From JACVRW01 sp963837445 (GTDB taxonomy: Bacteria > Actinomycetota > Thermoleophilia > Solirubrobacterales > Thermoleophilaceae): a stretch of 64,000 bases of DNA. The notes beneath the pieces are model-generated. The model saw nothing but the letters and a program-made list of their open reading frames with translations, was not told the DNA's origin and made no database searches. Shown here piece after piece: positions 51,485-59,748 of this stretch. The stretch covers positions 124,001 to 188,000 of the forward strand of contig CAWINK010000016.1 in the NCBI GenBank assembly GCA_963837445.1, given 5' to 3'. A program made the position numbers and the translations under genes. Position 1 is the stretch's first letter. The number at the start of each line of letters is the position of its first letter.

Positions 51485-51754
51485 ATGAGCGGCCTCGGCG
51501 GCATCGCCCCCCAGGAACGTGACCTCTCTCGTCGCCGCGATCGCCAGGCGGCCGCCGTGCTTGCCGCCACGGCTGCGGTGACCATGCTCATCCTCTTCCC
51601 GCTCGGTCTCGCGATCGGCCTGATCGCAATGGCGTACGCCCACGTCTCCGGCGCCCGCCGCGCCTTCTGGGCCGCGCTCGTCATCGTCTGCATCGGGCTG
51701 TTGTCGGTGATCGTCGGGCTCACGGACTTCGACGGCGGCGTCTTCCAGGGCTAG
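51485..51754 (+). CDS. small two-helix membrane protein, unknown
   Basis: 89 residues from the ATG at 51485. A basic stretch (RDLSRRRDRQ) is followed by a first transmembrane segment (AVTMLILFPLGLAIGLIAMAYA) and a second (FWAALVIVCIGLLSVIVGLT), ending FDGGVFQG. Topology resembles small DUF4190-like membrane proteins. Nine bases separate it from the molybdoenzyme gene, so the two may be cotranscribed. An ATG at 51422 is in frame, but the preceding residues look non-coding. No function assigned. Confidence 0.65.
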   Translation: MSGLGGIAPQERDLSRRRDRQAAAVLAATAAVTMLILFPLGLAIGLIAMAYAHVSGARRAFWAALVIVCIGLLSVIVGLTDFDGGVFQG

Positions 51755-51763
51755 AGTCGCCGC

Positions 51764-52855
51764 ATGGACGGCGCGCCCGCCGGCACCGTCGGCGACGAGG
51801 GGATCACGCCCGCAGAGCTACGGCTCGCGGCTCGCAACCACGGGCTGCCGCTCGAGGCGCTGCGACACCCGATCACCCCGGCGGGCCTGCACTACCTCCT
51901 GATCCACTACGACATCCCGGCGGTCGACCCGGCGACCTTCGAGCTGGAGATAGGCGGCGCCGTGGAGCGGCCGCTCACGCTCACCCTCGACGACCTTCAG
52001 GCCCGAGAGCGCGTCGACAAGCCGATCACCTTCGAGTGCGCCGGGAATGGGCGGGCTCTGCTCGAGCCGCGTCCCGTCAGCCAGCCCTGGCTCACGGAGG
52101 CCGTGGGCACCGCGGAATGGGGCGGCACCCCGCTCGCCCCACTGCTCGAGGAGGCCGGCGTCAGCAACACGGCGATCGAAGTCCTCTTCACCGCCCTGGA
52201 CCACGGCATCGAGGGCGGCGTGGCGCAGGCCTATGAACGGGCGGTCGCGGTGGACCAGGCCGGGTTCGCGCTGCTCGCCTACGAGATGAACGGCGCGCCG
52301 CTCCCGCCACAGCACGGCTTCCCGCTGCGGCTGGTGGTCCCCGGGTGGTATGGGATGCAGAACGTGAAGTGGCTCACCCGGATCACCGTCCTCGAGAAGC
52401 CCTTCGGCGGCTACCAGAACGCCGTCGGCTACCGGATGTACAGCGCGGACGGAGAGCCTGGCGAGCCGGTCACGCGGATGCTCCCGCGCTCGCTGATGGT
52501 GCCGCCCGGCGTGCCGGACTTCATGACCCGCACCCGTCATTGCGAGCCCGGACGCGTGACGCTGAGCGGCCGCGCATGGTCGGGGTACGGCTCGATCACC
52601 TCGGTGCAGGTCTCGACGGATGGCGGTGAGAGCTGGGCGGAGGCGGAGCTGGGGGAGGCCCTGGGGGAACACGCCTGGTGCGGCTGGCGCTTCGACTGGG
52701 ACGCGCCCGAGGGCGAGCACGTCCTATGCTCGCGCGCCACCGACTCGGAGGGCAGCGCGCAGCCCCTGGATCCGCCCTGGAACCTGAAGGGCTACGCGAA
52801 CAACGCGGTGGACCGCATTCCCGTGGTGGTGGCGAGCAGCGTGAACCTGTCCTAG
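51764..52855 (+). CDS. sulfite-oxidase-family molybdopterin enzyme
   Basis: 363 residues. Sulfite oxidase fold: GLHYLLIHYDIPAVDPATFELEIGG, molybdenum-ligand Cys in TFECAGNGR (C92), WGGTPLAPLLEEAGV, MNGAPLPPQHGFPLRLVVPGWYGMQNVKWLTRI, and a C-terminal Mo-co dimerisation domain (TLSGRAWSGYGSITSVQVSTDGGESW, WCGWRFDWDAPEGEHVLCSRATDSEGSAQPLDPPWNLKGYANN). No signal peptide or haem domain is visible, so a cytoplasmic sulfite or related S-oxide dehydrogenase is likely; the electron acceptor is unknown. Confidence 0.93.
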   Translation: MDGAPAGTVGDEGITPAELRLAARNHGLPLEALRHPITPAGLHYLLIHYDIPAVDPATFELEIGGAVERPLTLTLDDLQARERVDKPITFECAGNGRALLEPRPVSQPWLTEAVGTAEWGGTPLAPLLEEAGVSNTAIEVLFTALDHGIEGGVAQAYERAVAVDQAGFALLAYEMNGAPLPPQHGFPLRLVVPGWYGMQNVKWLTRITVLEKPFGGYQNAVGYRMYSADGEPGEPVTRMLPRSLMVPPGVPDFMTRTRHCEPGRVTLSGRAWSGYGSITSVQVSTDGGESWAEAELGEALGEHAWCGWRFDWDAPEGEHVLCSRATDSEGSAQPLDPPWNLKGYANNAVDRIPVVVASSVNLS

Positions 52856-52906
52856 TCTCACCTTCTGATTGCCTCGCGCGCATGTGTCGTCGCGTCTGTT
52901 GCGGCT

Positions 52907-54313
52907 TTGGGCGTTCTGGCGACGGCCCAGGCGGCGCTCGCAGTCACGCTGCGGCCCGGCGAGTCGGCGGCGACCTCGCAGACCCTCGACGTACCGGGAC
53001 TTCCGCCAAAGCTCGACTTTCTGCTCCTGATGGACACGACGGGCAGCATGGGCGGCGAGATCGAGAATGCGAAGAGCGGCGCGTCGACCACCTTCATCCC
53101 CGCCGTCAGAGCGGACTCGCCCGACTCGAGCTTCGCGGTCGCCAGCTTCGAGGACTACCCGTACCTCACGTATGGGGGCGTTGCCCAGGGCGATCAGCCA
53201 TATCGACGCCTGACGGACCTCACGTCAAACGTCACAACGGCTCAGAGCGCCGTGAACCAGCTCACGGCTCGCTTTGGCGACGACCTCCCCGAAGCGCAGG
53301 TGCCCGCGCTCTACGCCGCGTCCTCGGGCGCGGGCCTGACCTGGCCCGAGGGCGGGTCCACCGCTGCCGGCCTGGGAATCTCCTTCCGTCCCGGAGCCGC
53401 CCATTTCATCGCCCTCGTCTCGGACGCTTCCTTCCACAACGACAAGGACGGAGCGGACGCCTACAGCTTCACGGCCCCCACCTATGCGGATGCACTGACG
53501 TCGCTTGCGTCCCAGCACGTGCGTGTCATCGCGGCGGACAGCAACGGCGCCGCCGTCGGCGCCGACATGGCCGCGATCGCGGCCGACACCGGCGGCGGGG
53601 CGACCATGGTTAATTCGAACGGCTCGGGGCTCTGGACGGGTAACGGCGTTCCCGGACGGCCGGGCATCCTGGGCGTCCTTCAGGCGGCGCGCTACCCCGT
53701 CACGACGACGACCTCCTGCGACCCGCTCCAGGTCGAGCTCAGCCAGGACTCGTGGACCGACGTGGCGGGCGACAGCGAGCTCTCGCACACGCAGACGGTG
53801 ACCGTTCCGCCGGGTATCCAGGGCTCGGACCTTCCGCCGGACCGAAAGATCGACTGCCAGGTCGCGTACACGTGGGGGGACGTGTTCATAGGGACGCGGG
53901 CGATCGAGGTCGAGGTGGCCTTTCCGTCGGCGGAGCAGCAGCCCAGCGTGACGCCGCAGACCGGGGTCCCGAGCAATCTCTTCTCGATCGACCGAGCGCG
54001 CAGCTCGGCAAAGGGCACCGCCACGCTGAGGGTCACGCTTCCCGGCCCCGGCCGGCTCGTCGTGGTCGCGACCGCCAGAGCACCGAAGAAGCCCCGGGCG
54101 TCCAAGCGCTTCACGGTGAGGCGGGTCACGAAGACGGTTGCCGCGAGCGGAGCCGTGAGCGTCAAGCTCAAGCCTTCGCGCGCGGCCATGCGCATCCTGA
54201 GGCGGAAGGGCCGTCTCAAGACGAGTGCGCGCATCACCTTCACGCCCACTGGCGGGACCGCCAGAACGCGCACCAAGGCCGTGACGCTGAAGCTCCGCCG
54301 GCCGCGACGCTAG
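52907..54313 (+). CDS. secreted von Willebrand factor A domain protein
   Basis: 468 residues from the TTG at 52907. The VWA domain begins with LDFLLLMDTTGSMGGEIENA, a MIDAS-type DxTGS metal site (about 43-47), and includes FAVASFEDYPYLTYGG and AAHFIALVSDASFHNDKDG. The C-terminal third is an Arg/Lys/Thr-rich beta domain like that of the RTX protein. The frame continues upstream of the TTG as IASRACVVASVAALGVLATAQAALA, a convincing signal peptide, so the real start may be a non-ATG codon (CTG 52865 or ATT 52868). Probably extracellular, binding a protein partner or polymer. Confidence 0.85.
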   Translation: MGVLATAQAALAVTLRPGESAATSQTLDVPGLPPKLDFLLLMDTTGSMGGEIENAKSGASTTFIPAVRADSPDSSFAVASFEDYPYLTYGGVAQGDQPYRRLTDLTSNVTTAQSAVNQLTARFGDDLPEAQVPALYAASSGAGLTWPEGGSTAAGLGISFRPGAAHFIALVSDASFHNDKDGADAYSFTAPTYADALTSLASQHVRVIAADSNGAAVGADMAAIAADTGGGATMVNSNGSGLWTGNGVPGRPGILGVLQAARYPVTTTTSCDPLQVELSQDSWTDVAGDSELSHTQTVTVPPGIQGSDLPPDRKIDCQVAYTWGDVFIGTRAIEVEVAFPSAEQQPSVTPQTGVPSNLFSIDRARSSAKGTATLRVTLPGPGRLVVVATARAPKKPRASKRFTVRRVTKTVAASGAVSVKLKPSRAAMRILRRKGRLKTSARITFTPTGGTARTRTKAVTLKLRRPRR

Positions 54314-54337
54314 AGCCAAGACCTAGACTGCCCGGCC

Positions 54338-55327
54338 GTGCGCATCTTCAGCGGCATCCAGCCGACCGGGCGCAAGCACCTCGGCAACTACATCGGGGCC
54401 ATCCGCGGGTATCTCGACGGCCAGGAGCGCGGCGATCCCGCCATCTACTGCATCGTCGACCTGCACGCCACGAGCGTGTCGTACGACGCGCGGGCGCTGC
54501 CCGGATACGTGCTCGATACGACCGCGATGATGATGGCCGCAGGCCTCGACCCGGAGCGCTGCATCCTGTTTCGCCAGTCCGACGTGGGGGAGCACTCGGA
54601 GCTCTGCTGGGCGCTCTCGGCGGTCACGCCCTACGGCGACCTCCAGCGCATGCACCAGTTCAAGGACAAGTCGGCGCGCGAGCAGGAGCTCGTCCGGACG
54701 AGCCTGTTCCTCTACCCGGTGCTTCAGGCCGCCGACGTGCTGCTCTACAAGACCGACCAGGTGCCGGTGGGCGACGACCAGCGCCAGCACATCGAGCTCG
54801 CCCGCGAGATCGCGCGCCGCTTCAACTCGACCTATGGCGAGGTCTTCGTGGAGCCGGACCACGTGATCCCACAGATCGGCGCCCGGATCATGGACCTTCA
54901 GGACCCCGACACGAAGATGTCCACCAGCTATGGCACCGACAGCGGACTCGTGTACATCGACGACGAGCCCGAGGCGATCGTCAAGAAGATCAAGCGCGCG
55001 CAGACCGACTCCGGGAGCGACGTGGTGCGCGCCCCCGACAAAGCCGGGATCACGAACCTGATCGACATCTACTCGGTGGCGCGCGGTATCGCGCCCGCGG
55101 AGGTGGAGCGCGAGTTCGAGGGTCAGGGCTACGGCGCGTTCAAGCAGTCGGTGGGCGAGGCGGTGGCCGAGCTGCTGGCGCCGGTGCGCGAGCGCTACGC
55201 GGAGCTGCGCGCGGACGAGGACGCTCTAGAGCGCACCCTGAGCACGGGCGCCGCGCGAGCGCGAGAGATCGCCGTGCCGACCATGGCGGAGGTGCATTCC
55301 GCCATGGGACTGGGCCCGCGCCCTTAA
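54338..55327 (+). CDS. trpS: tryptophanyl-tRNA synthetase
   Basis: 329 residues with a GTG start: class I aminoacyl-tRNA synthetase. HIGH-type motif in IQPTGRKHLGNYIGA (14-17) and KMSTS at 193-197 (PDTKMSTSYGT), with AVTPYGDLQRMHQFKDKS, VLQAADVLLYKTDQVPVGDDQRQHIELAREIA between. Charges tRNA-Trp with tryptophan. Normal length for bacterial TrpRS. Followed by a CRP-like palindrome and a microprotein. Confidence 0.97.
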   Translation: MRIFSGIQPTGRKHLGNYIGAIRGYLDGQERGDPAIYCIVDLHATSVSYDARALPGYVLDTTAMMMAAGLDPERCILFRQSDVGEHSELCWALSAVTPYGDLQRMHQFKDKSAREQELVRTSLFLYPVLQAADVLLYKTDQVPVGDDQRQHIELAREIARRFNSTYGEVFVEPDHVIPQIGARIMDLQDPDTKMSTSYGTDSGLVYIDDEPEAIVKKIKRAQTDSGSDVVRAPDKAGITNLIDIYSVARGIAPAEVEREFEGQGYGAFKQSVGEAVAELLAPVRERYAELRADEDALERTLSTGAARAREIAVPTMAEVHSAMGLGPRP

Positions 55328-55355
55328 CGTCCGCCTGTCGCGCTAAAGAAGTCAT

Positions 55356-55375
55356 CTTGTGATTCCGATCACAAG
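55356..55375. promoter_or_regulatory. CRP/FNR-like operator palindrome
   Basis: CTTGTGATTCCGATCACAAG is a perfect 8-bp inverted repeat around TCCG. It contains TGTGA-N6-TCACA, the CRP consensus half-sites at canonical spacing. It lies 28 bp after trpS, four bases before the microprotein start, and 133 bp before scpA. Binding by a CRP/FNR-type regulator is inferred. Confidence 0.55.
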
Positions 55376-55379
55376 ACAT

Positions 55380-55481
55380 ATGAAGGCGCTCGACCGCCCG
55401 CTCGTCCGGCCGCTCCTGATCGTGCTCCTCGCCACGGTGGCGTGGACACTCTGGGCGGCGGACCTCGGCGTGACCCTCTGA
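55380..55481 (+). CDS. 33-residue membrane microprotein
   Basis: ATG to TGA, 33 residues: MKALDRPLVRPLLIVLLATV followed by AWTLWAADLGVTL. A short basic N terminus and one transmembrane helix (about 11-28) with two Trp near its end. No strong ribosome site. It is 27 bp upstream of scpA and directly behind the CRP-like palindrome. Unknown function; could also be a leader peptide for scpAB. Confidence 0.4.
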   Translation: MKALDRPLVRPLLIVLLATVAWTLWAADLGVTL

Positions 55482-55508
55482 CCGGGTCCGCGTCTAGTCT
55501 CTCGGGCG

Positions 55509-56231
55509 ATGTCAATCGCCTCGCTCGACCTTGACCTAGAGGTCTTCAACGGGCCGTTCGACCTGCTTCTCACGCTGGTGCTGAAGGAGGAGATCGACCT
55601 GCTCGAGGTGGACCTCGCGGAGGTGGTGCTCGCCTACGTCGAGTACCTCGAGCGGACGGGCGAGCTCGACCTGGAGGCGGCCACCGAGTTCCTGGTCCTG
55701 ATCGCCGCGCTGCTCGAGCTGAAGTCGCGGCTGATGCTGCCCTCCGACGATGAGGAGGGCCTCGACCTCGAGCCGGTGGAGGCCGCCGAGGAGCTGCTCG
55801 CCCGCATGCTCGAGTACCACCGCTACCGACAGGCGGCCGAGCACCTGCGCGACCGGCTCGAGGCCGAGCACGGCTACCGCTATCGCAGCGCGCCGCTCCC
55901 ACCCGAGCTCCGCCGCATCTCGATCGAGGCGGCCGAGGCCGCGTACGACCCCGAGCGGCTGGCGGAGGCGCTCGGCGGGCTGCTCACGGTGCCGCCGCCG
56001 CTCGACCTTCGCCACGTGCGCCGCCCCGCGGTCTCCGTGGAGCAGCGCCTGCGCCACCTGCGCGACCTGCTCTCGAGTCGCAGCCGCTTCTCGTTCGACG
56101 AGGCTGTCGAGGGCGCCGACCGCCTGACCGAGGCCGTGACCCTGTTCGCGCTGCTCGAGCTCTACAAGGCCGGCGAGGCCAAGTGGGAGCAGGAGGTTCC
56201 CTTCGGCCCCATTACGGTCGTCTCGTCATGA
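55509..56231 (+). CDS. scpA: segregation and condensation protein A
   Basis: 240 residues. Kleisin subunit of the SMC condensin. N terminus FNGPFDLLLTLVLKEEIDLLEVDLAEVVLAYVEYL and TEFLVLIAALLELKSRLMLP are diagnostic. The C-terminal winged-helix part includes SRFSFDEAVEGADRLTEAVTLFALLELYKAGEAKWEQEVPFGPITV. Bridges the SMC heads and binds ScpB for chromosome segregation. ATGA overlap with scpB. Confidence 0.96.
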   Translation: MSIASLDLDLEVFNGPFDLLLTLVLKEEIDLLEVDLAEVVLAYVEYLERTGELDLEAATEFLVLIAALLELKSRLMLPSDDEEGLDLEPVEAAEELLARMLEYHRYRQAAEHLRDRLEAEHGYRYRSAPLPPELRRISIEAAEAAYDPERLAEALGGLLTVPPPLDLRHVRRPAVSVEQRLRHLRDLLSSRSRFSFDEAVEGADRLTEAVTLFALLELYKAGEAKWEQEVPFGPITVVSS

Positions 56232-56809
56232 ACGACCTGGCGCGGATCGTCGAGGCTCTCCTCTTCCTGTCGCCGGAGCCGGTGGCGGTCGACCGCCTGG
56301 CCGACGCCTGCGAGGTGAGCGAGGGCGAGATCGTCGAGGCGCTCGCGCGCCTGCGCGAGCACTATGCCGAGGGCTACCGCGGGGTTGTCCTGCGCGAGGT
56401 GGCCGGCGGCTTCACGCTCGCCACCGACCCGGTCGCGGAGCGAGCGGCTCGCCGCCTGCTGGCGCGCCCCCGCACGCCGCCGCTCACCCAGGCCCAAGCC
56501 GAGTGCCTGGCGATCGTGGCGTACCTCCAGCCGGTCTCGCGGCCCGAGATTGCGCGCATCCGCGGTGTGGCGTCGGAGTCGGCGGTGGGAACGCTGCTCG
56601 AGCGGGGGCTCATCGAGGAGTCGGGCCGCTCGCGCTTTGGCGCCGTCTTGTACCGGAGCACCGAGCTGTTCGAGAAGCTGTTCGGGCTCTCGGGCCTGGA
56701 GGCGCTGCCTGACCCCGGGCGCTTCGACCCGAGCCCGGAGGACGAGGGGGACATCCGCGAGCGCCTGCTGCGAGCGGGAGAGCAGCGCGCGAAGAACCTC
56801 ACGGGCTAG
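56228..56809 (+). CDS. scpB: segregation and condensation protein B
   Basis: 193 residues from the ATG overlapping scpA. Two winged-helix domains: IVEALLFLSPEPVAVDRLADACEVSEGEIVEALARL, YRGVVLREVAGGFTLATDPVAERAARRLL, and LTQAQAECLAIVAYLQPVSRPEIARIRGVASESAVGTLLERGLIEESGRS, ending YRSTELFEKLFGLSGLEALP. Dimerises and binds ScpA in the condensin. The stop lies in the first of two tandem GGCTAGCTCGCCGC copies. Confidence 0.96.
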   Translation: MNDLARIVEALLFLSPEPVAVDRLADACEVSEGEIVEALARLREHYAEGYRGVVLREVAGGFTLATDPVAERAARRLLARPRTPPLTQAQAECLAIVAYLQPVSRPEIARIRGVASESAVGTLLERGLIEESGRSRFGAVLYRSTELFEKLFGLSGLEALPDPGRFDPSPEDEGDIRERLLRAGEQRAKNLTG

Positions 56810-56821
56810 CTCGCCGCCCGG

Positions 56822-57745
56822 CTAGCTCGCCGCGAGCTCCAGGCGCGGGCCGCTGAACTCGCCGGCCACGTCCTGGAAGATCTGGAGCATCGCGTCGCTC
56901 GCGGGCGAGTGGAAGCCGCCCTCCATGCGCGCGGCGAGCACCCGCCGGACCGGGGCGTCCTTGACCGCGCGCGGCACGGTGCCGGGGTGCACCACGGTGA
57001 GCGCCATCCGGGGCAGCAGCGTCACGCCCACGCCGGCCGCCACGAGCGCCTGCGCGGCAAGCGTCTCGTCTGCCTCGAATGCCACGCGTGGCTCGAAGCC
57101 GGCGTCGCGGCACGTGGATTGGGTGATCTGGCGGCAGCCGCAGGTGCTGGTGGAGAGGATCCACGGATCCTCGGAGAGGTCGGACAGCAATAGGCGGCGG
57201 CGGTCGGCAAGCTTGTGGCCTGCGGGGAGCAGCGCGTCGTAGCTGTCGTCCAGCAGGTGCGTCAGCTCGAGCTCCGGCACCAGCATCGTGGCGGGGTGGT
57301 CGTACACGAGGGCAAGGTCCACGTCCCCCGCCTTCAGCAGCGCGGCCGCCTCGTCGGGCTCGGCCTCGCGGAGGCTCAGCTCCACGTCCGGGTGGCGCCC
57401 GTGGAAGGTGGCTACGGCCCTCGGCACGACCGTGGCTCCTGCGCTCTGGAAGCAGACCAGTCGCAGCCGCCCGCCGCGCAGGCCGGCGATGGCCGCGAGG
57501 TCCTCCTCCGCCGACTCGAGCCGGGCCAGGATCGCGTCCGCGTGCGTGACCAGCACGGTGCCGGCCTCCGTGAGCCGAACGCCGCGCGAGAGCCGCTCCA
57601 CGAGCTGCGAGCCGGTTTCGCGCTCCAGCGCGGCGATGTGCTGGCTCACGGCCGACTGCGTGAAGTTGAGTGCCTCGGCGGCGGCCGAGAACGAGCCTCG
57701 GGCCGCCACCTCGCGCAGCACCTTCATCCTGCGAATGTCGAGCAT
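56822..57745 (-). CDS. LysR-type transcriptional regulator
   Basis: 307 residues. Winged helix-turn-helix at 1-60 (RRMKVLREVAARGSFSAAAEALNFTQSAVSQHIAALERETGSQLVERL), then a periplasmic-binding-protein-like effector domain (LRLVCFQSAGATVVPRAVATFHGRHPDVELSL, ...DPWILSTSTCGCRQITQSTC). The CGC motif is unusual and might bind a thiol-reactive effector or metal. Divergent from the DMT exporter with 71 bp between, the classic arrangement for a regulator and its target. Effector unknown. Confidence 0.92.
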   Translation of the reverse strand: MLDIRRMKVLREVAARGSFSAAAEALNFTQSAVSQHIAALERETGSQLVERLSRGVRLTEAGTVLVTHADAILARLESAEEDLAAIAGLRGGRLRLVCFQSAGATVVPRAVATFHGRHPDVELSLREAEPDEAAALLKAGDVDLALVYDHPATMLVPELELTHLLDDSYDALLPAGHKLADRRRLLLSDLSEDPWILSTSTCGCRQITQSTCRDAGFEPRVAFEADETLAAQALVAAGVGVTLLPRMALTVVHPGTVPRAVKDAPVRRVLAARMEGGFHSPASDAMLQIFQDVAGEFSGPRLELAAS

Positions 57746-57772
57746 CAGTACAGCTTATCTCCGTGTCAAGCA

Positions 57773-57797
57773 GGTTTCATTGGGACTAATGGAAGCC
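57773..57797. promoter_or_regulatory. candidate LysR operator between lysR-type gene and exporter
   Basis: GGTTTCATT, six bases, then AATGGAAGCC form an imperfect dyad in the 71-bp divergent spacer. LysR regulators bind such T-N11-A dyads. Weak by itself. Confidence 0.3.
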
Positions 57798-57816
57798 ATC
57801 TGGTTAGCTGTTGGCA

Positions 57817-58782
57817 GTGTCACGCCGCTCACTCGTCCTGCTGCTCCTCCTCAGCGCGTTCTGGGGCGCCTCCTACCTGTTCATCAAGGTCGCGCTGGAG
57901 GACGGCGTCTCGCCGTGGGCGATCGTTTCCATCCGGACAGCGCTCGCCGCGCTCGTACTGGTCCCGCTCGCCGCTCAGCGTGGCGTCCTTGGCAGCGTTC
58001 GTGAGCACTTCGGCCCGATCGTCGTGCTGTCGTTCGTCCAGGTGATCGTCCCGCTGACGCTGATCGGTCTTGGCGAGGAGCGCATCTCCTCGTCGCTCAC
58101 CGGGATCCTCGTGGCGAGCGCTCCGATCTTCACGTTCCTGCTCGCCTTCGCCCTCACCGGTGAGCAGCGCGCGAACACGGCGAGCCTCGTGGGCGTGGCG
58201 ATCGGCATCGTCGGCGTCGGGATGCTGCTCGGTGTGGATGCCGGCGGAGGGGCCGAGGCACTCGTGGGCGGAATGTTCATCATCCTCGCGGCATTCGGCT
58301 ACGCCCTGGCCGCCTGGTACCTGAAGCGCAATCTCAAGGGCGTCGAGCCCGTCGCGACGGTGGCCGGCACGCAGGTTGTGGCCGCGCTCGTGACTCTTCC
58401 GCTCGGACTGCTTCACGTGCCGGACAGCGCACCCGGGCTCGACGCGGTCGCCTCGCTCCTCACCCTCGGCGTCGTCTGCACGGGCTTCGCGTTCGTGATC
58501 TTCCACTCGCTGGTGGCGAGCGACGGGCCGGCGAGGGCGTCGCTGGTGGGCTACATCGCGCCGGTGTTCTCGATCTTCTACGGCGTGGTGCTGCTCGATG
58601 AGAGCTTCAGCGTCTTCACCGCTGCCGGGCTCGTGCTGATCCTCGGCGGCTCGTGGCTAGCCGCGGGCGGCGAGCTGCCCACACGCCGCCGCGATGTCGC
58701 GGCCGCGGGTGACCCGCACGGTGGTCCGGATGCCCCGTTCCTCCAGGGTGGCCCGGAACGCGGCGATCGCGTGGCGGCCTGA
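57817..58782 (+). CDS. DMT superfamily (EamA) transporter
   Basis: About 321 residues; start GTG 57817 (TTG 57811 adds two residues). Ten hydrophobic helices in two EamA repeats: RRSLVLLLLLSAFWGASYLFIKVALEDG, PWAIVSIRTALAALVLVPLA, VVLSFVQVIVPLTLIGLGEERISSSLTGILVASAPIFTFLLA; second repeat GYALAAWYLKRNLKGVEPV and GYIAPVFSIFYGVVLLDESFSVFTAAGLVLILGGSWLA. Likely exports an amino acid or metabolite under control of the divergent LysR protein. The last 42 residues or so are hydrophilic and are encoded antisense to the 3' end of rlmN. Confidence 0.92.
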   Translation: MSRRSLVLLLLLSAFWGASYLFIKVALEDGVSPWAIVSIRTALAALVLVPLAAQRGVLGSVREHFGPIVVLSFVQVIVPLTLIGLGEERISSSLTGILVASAPIFTFLLAFALTGEQRANTASLVGVAIGIVGVGMLLGVDAGGGAEALVGGMFIILAAFGYALAAWYLKRNLKGVEPVATVAGTQVVAALVTLPLGLLHVPDSAPGLDAVASLLTLGVVCTGFAFVIFHSLVASDGPARASLVGYIAPVFSIFYGVVLLDESFSVFTAAGLVLILGGSWLAAGGELPTRRRDVAAAGDPHGGPDAPFLQGGPERGDRVAA

Positions 58783-59667
58783 GCCGCGATAGTCCGAGTC
58801 GGTCGGGTTGTACGGGATCAGGTTCACCTTGAACGCGTGCCGCGGCTCCAGCAGCCCGGCCAGGGCACGAGCCTGCTCGTAACGGTCGTTCACGCCGTCG
58901 AGCATCAGGTACTCCACGAACACCTGGCGCTTGCGGCGCGCGTGCCAGCGCAGGCACGCGTCGAGCACGTCGCGCAGGGGATAGCGGTCGTTCACCGGCA
59001 TGAGCTCGGAGCGCAGCGCCTCGTCAGCCGCGTGCAGCGACAGCGCCAGGCGCACCGGCGGCCCCTCCTCGGCCATCCGGTCGATCCCCGGGATCCAGCC
59101 CACTGTGGACACCCCGATGTGCGAGTGCGCGATCCCCACGTCCGGGAGCCGCTCGCACGCGGCGAGCACGGCGTCGAGGTTCATGAGCGGCTCGCCCATC
59201 CCCATGAACACGGCGTGGTTCACCGGTTCCTTGCGGCGGAAGTGGAGCGCCTGGTCGAGGATCTCGGACGCGCTGAGGTTGCGCCCGAAGCGCATCGAGC
59301 CGGTGGCGCAGAAGGTGCACGTGAGCGGGCAGCCGGACTGGCTCGAGACGCAGAGCGAGCGCCGGCCGTCGCGGTATCGCATCAGCACGGCCTCGACCGG
59401 CCGGGCGTCGTGCGTCTCGAAGAGAGCCTTCTCGGTGCCGTCCGCGGCGAGCGCGTCGCGCACCAGGCGCAGTGACGAGAAGGGCACCTCGTCGGCGAGC
59501 TGCTCCCGGAGGTCGAGCGGGAGGTTCGTCATCTCCTCGTACGAGCCGGCGCCACGGGCGGCCCATTCCCAGACCTGGCGCGCGCGGAAGTCGGGCTGCT
59601 CGCCGGCCGCCAGGCGCTCTTCGAGCAAAAGCAGGTCCATGCGGAAAAAGTGTGGCGCATCACGCAT
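58657..59667 (-). CDS. rlmN: 23S rRNA A2503-C2 / tRNA A37-C2 methyltransferase RlmN
   Basis: 336 residues from the ATG at 59667; an internal ATG at 59640 is possible. Radical SAM enzyme: CxxxCxxC in SSQSGCPLTCTFCATGSMRFGRNLS (C113, C117, C120), NHAVFMGMGEPLMNLDAVLAACERL, STVGWIPGIDRM, RLALSLHAADEALRSELMPVNDRYPL and VNLIPYNPTDSDYRGS. The C-terminal AACGQLA carries the second conserved Cys used for the methyl transfer intermediate. Overlaps the convergent DMT gene by 126 bp. Confidence 0.96.
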   Translation of the reverse strand: MRDAPHFFRMDLLLLEERLAAGEQPDFRARQVWEWAARGAGSYEEMTNLPLDLREQLADEVPFSSLRLVRDALAADGTEKALFETHDARPVEAVLMRYRDGRRSLCVSSQSGCPLTCTFCATGSMRFGRNLSASEILDQALHFRRKEPVNHAVFMGMGEPLMNLDAVLAACERLPDVGIAHSHIGVSTVGWIPGIDRMAEEGPPVRLALSLHAADEALRSELMPVNDRYPLRDVLDACLRWHARRKRQVFVEYLMLDGVNDRYEQARALAGLLEPRHAFKVNLIPYNPTDSDYRGSGRHAIAAFRATLEERGIRTTVRVTRGRDIAAACGQLAARG

Positions 59668-59748
59668 GCAATTTCGGGGAGTTGGGCAATACGGTCACCG
59701 GTGGGGCCGCCTGCGCGAAACACGATCCCCGTTTTCGGGGACCGTCAG

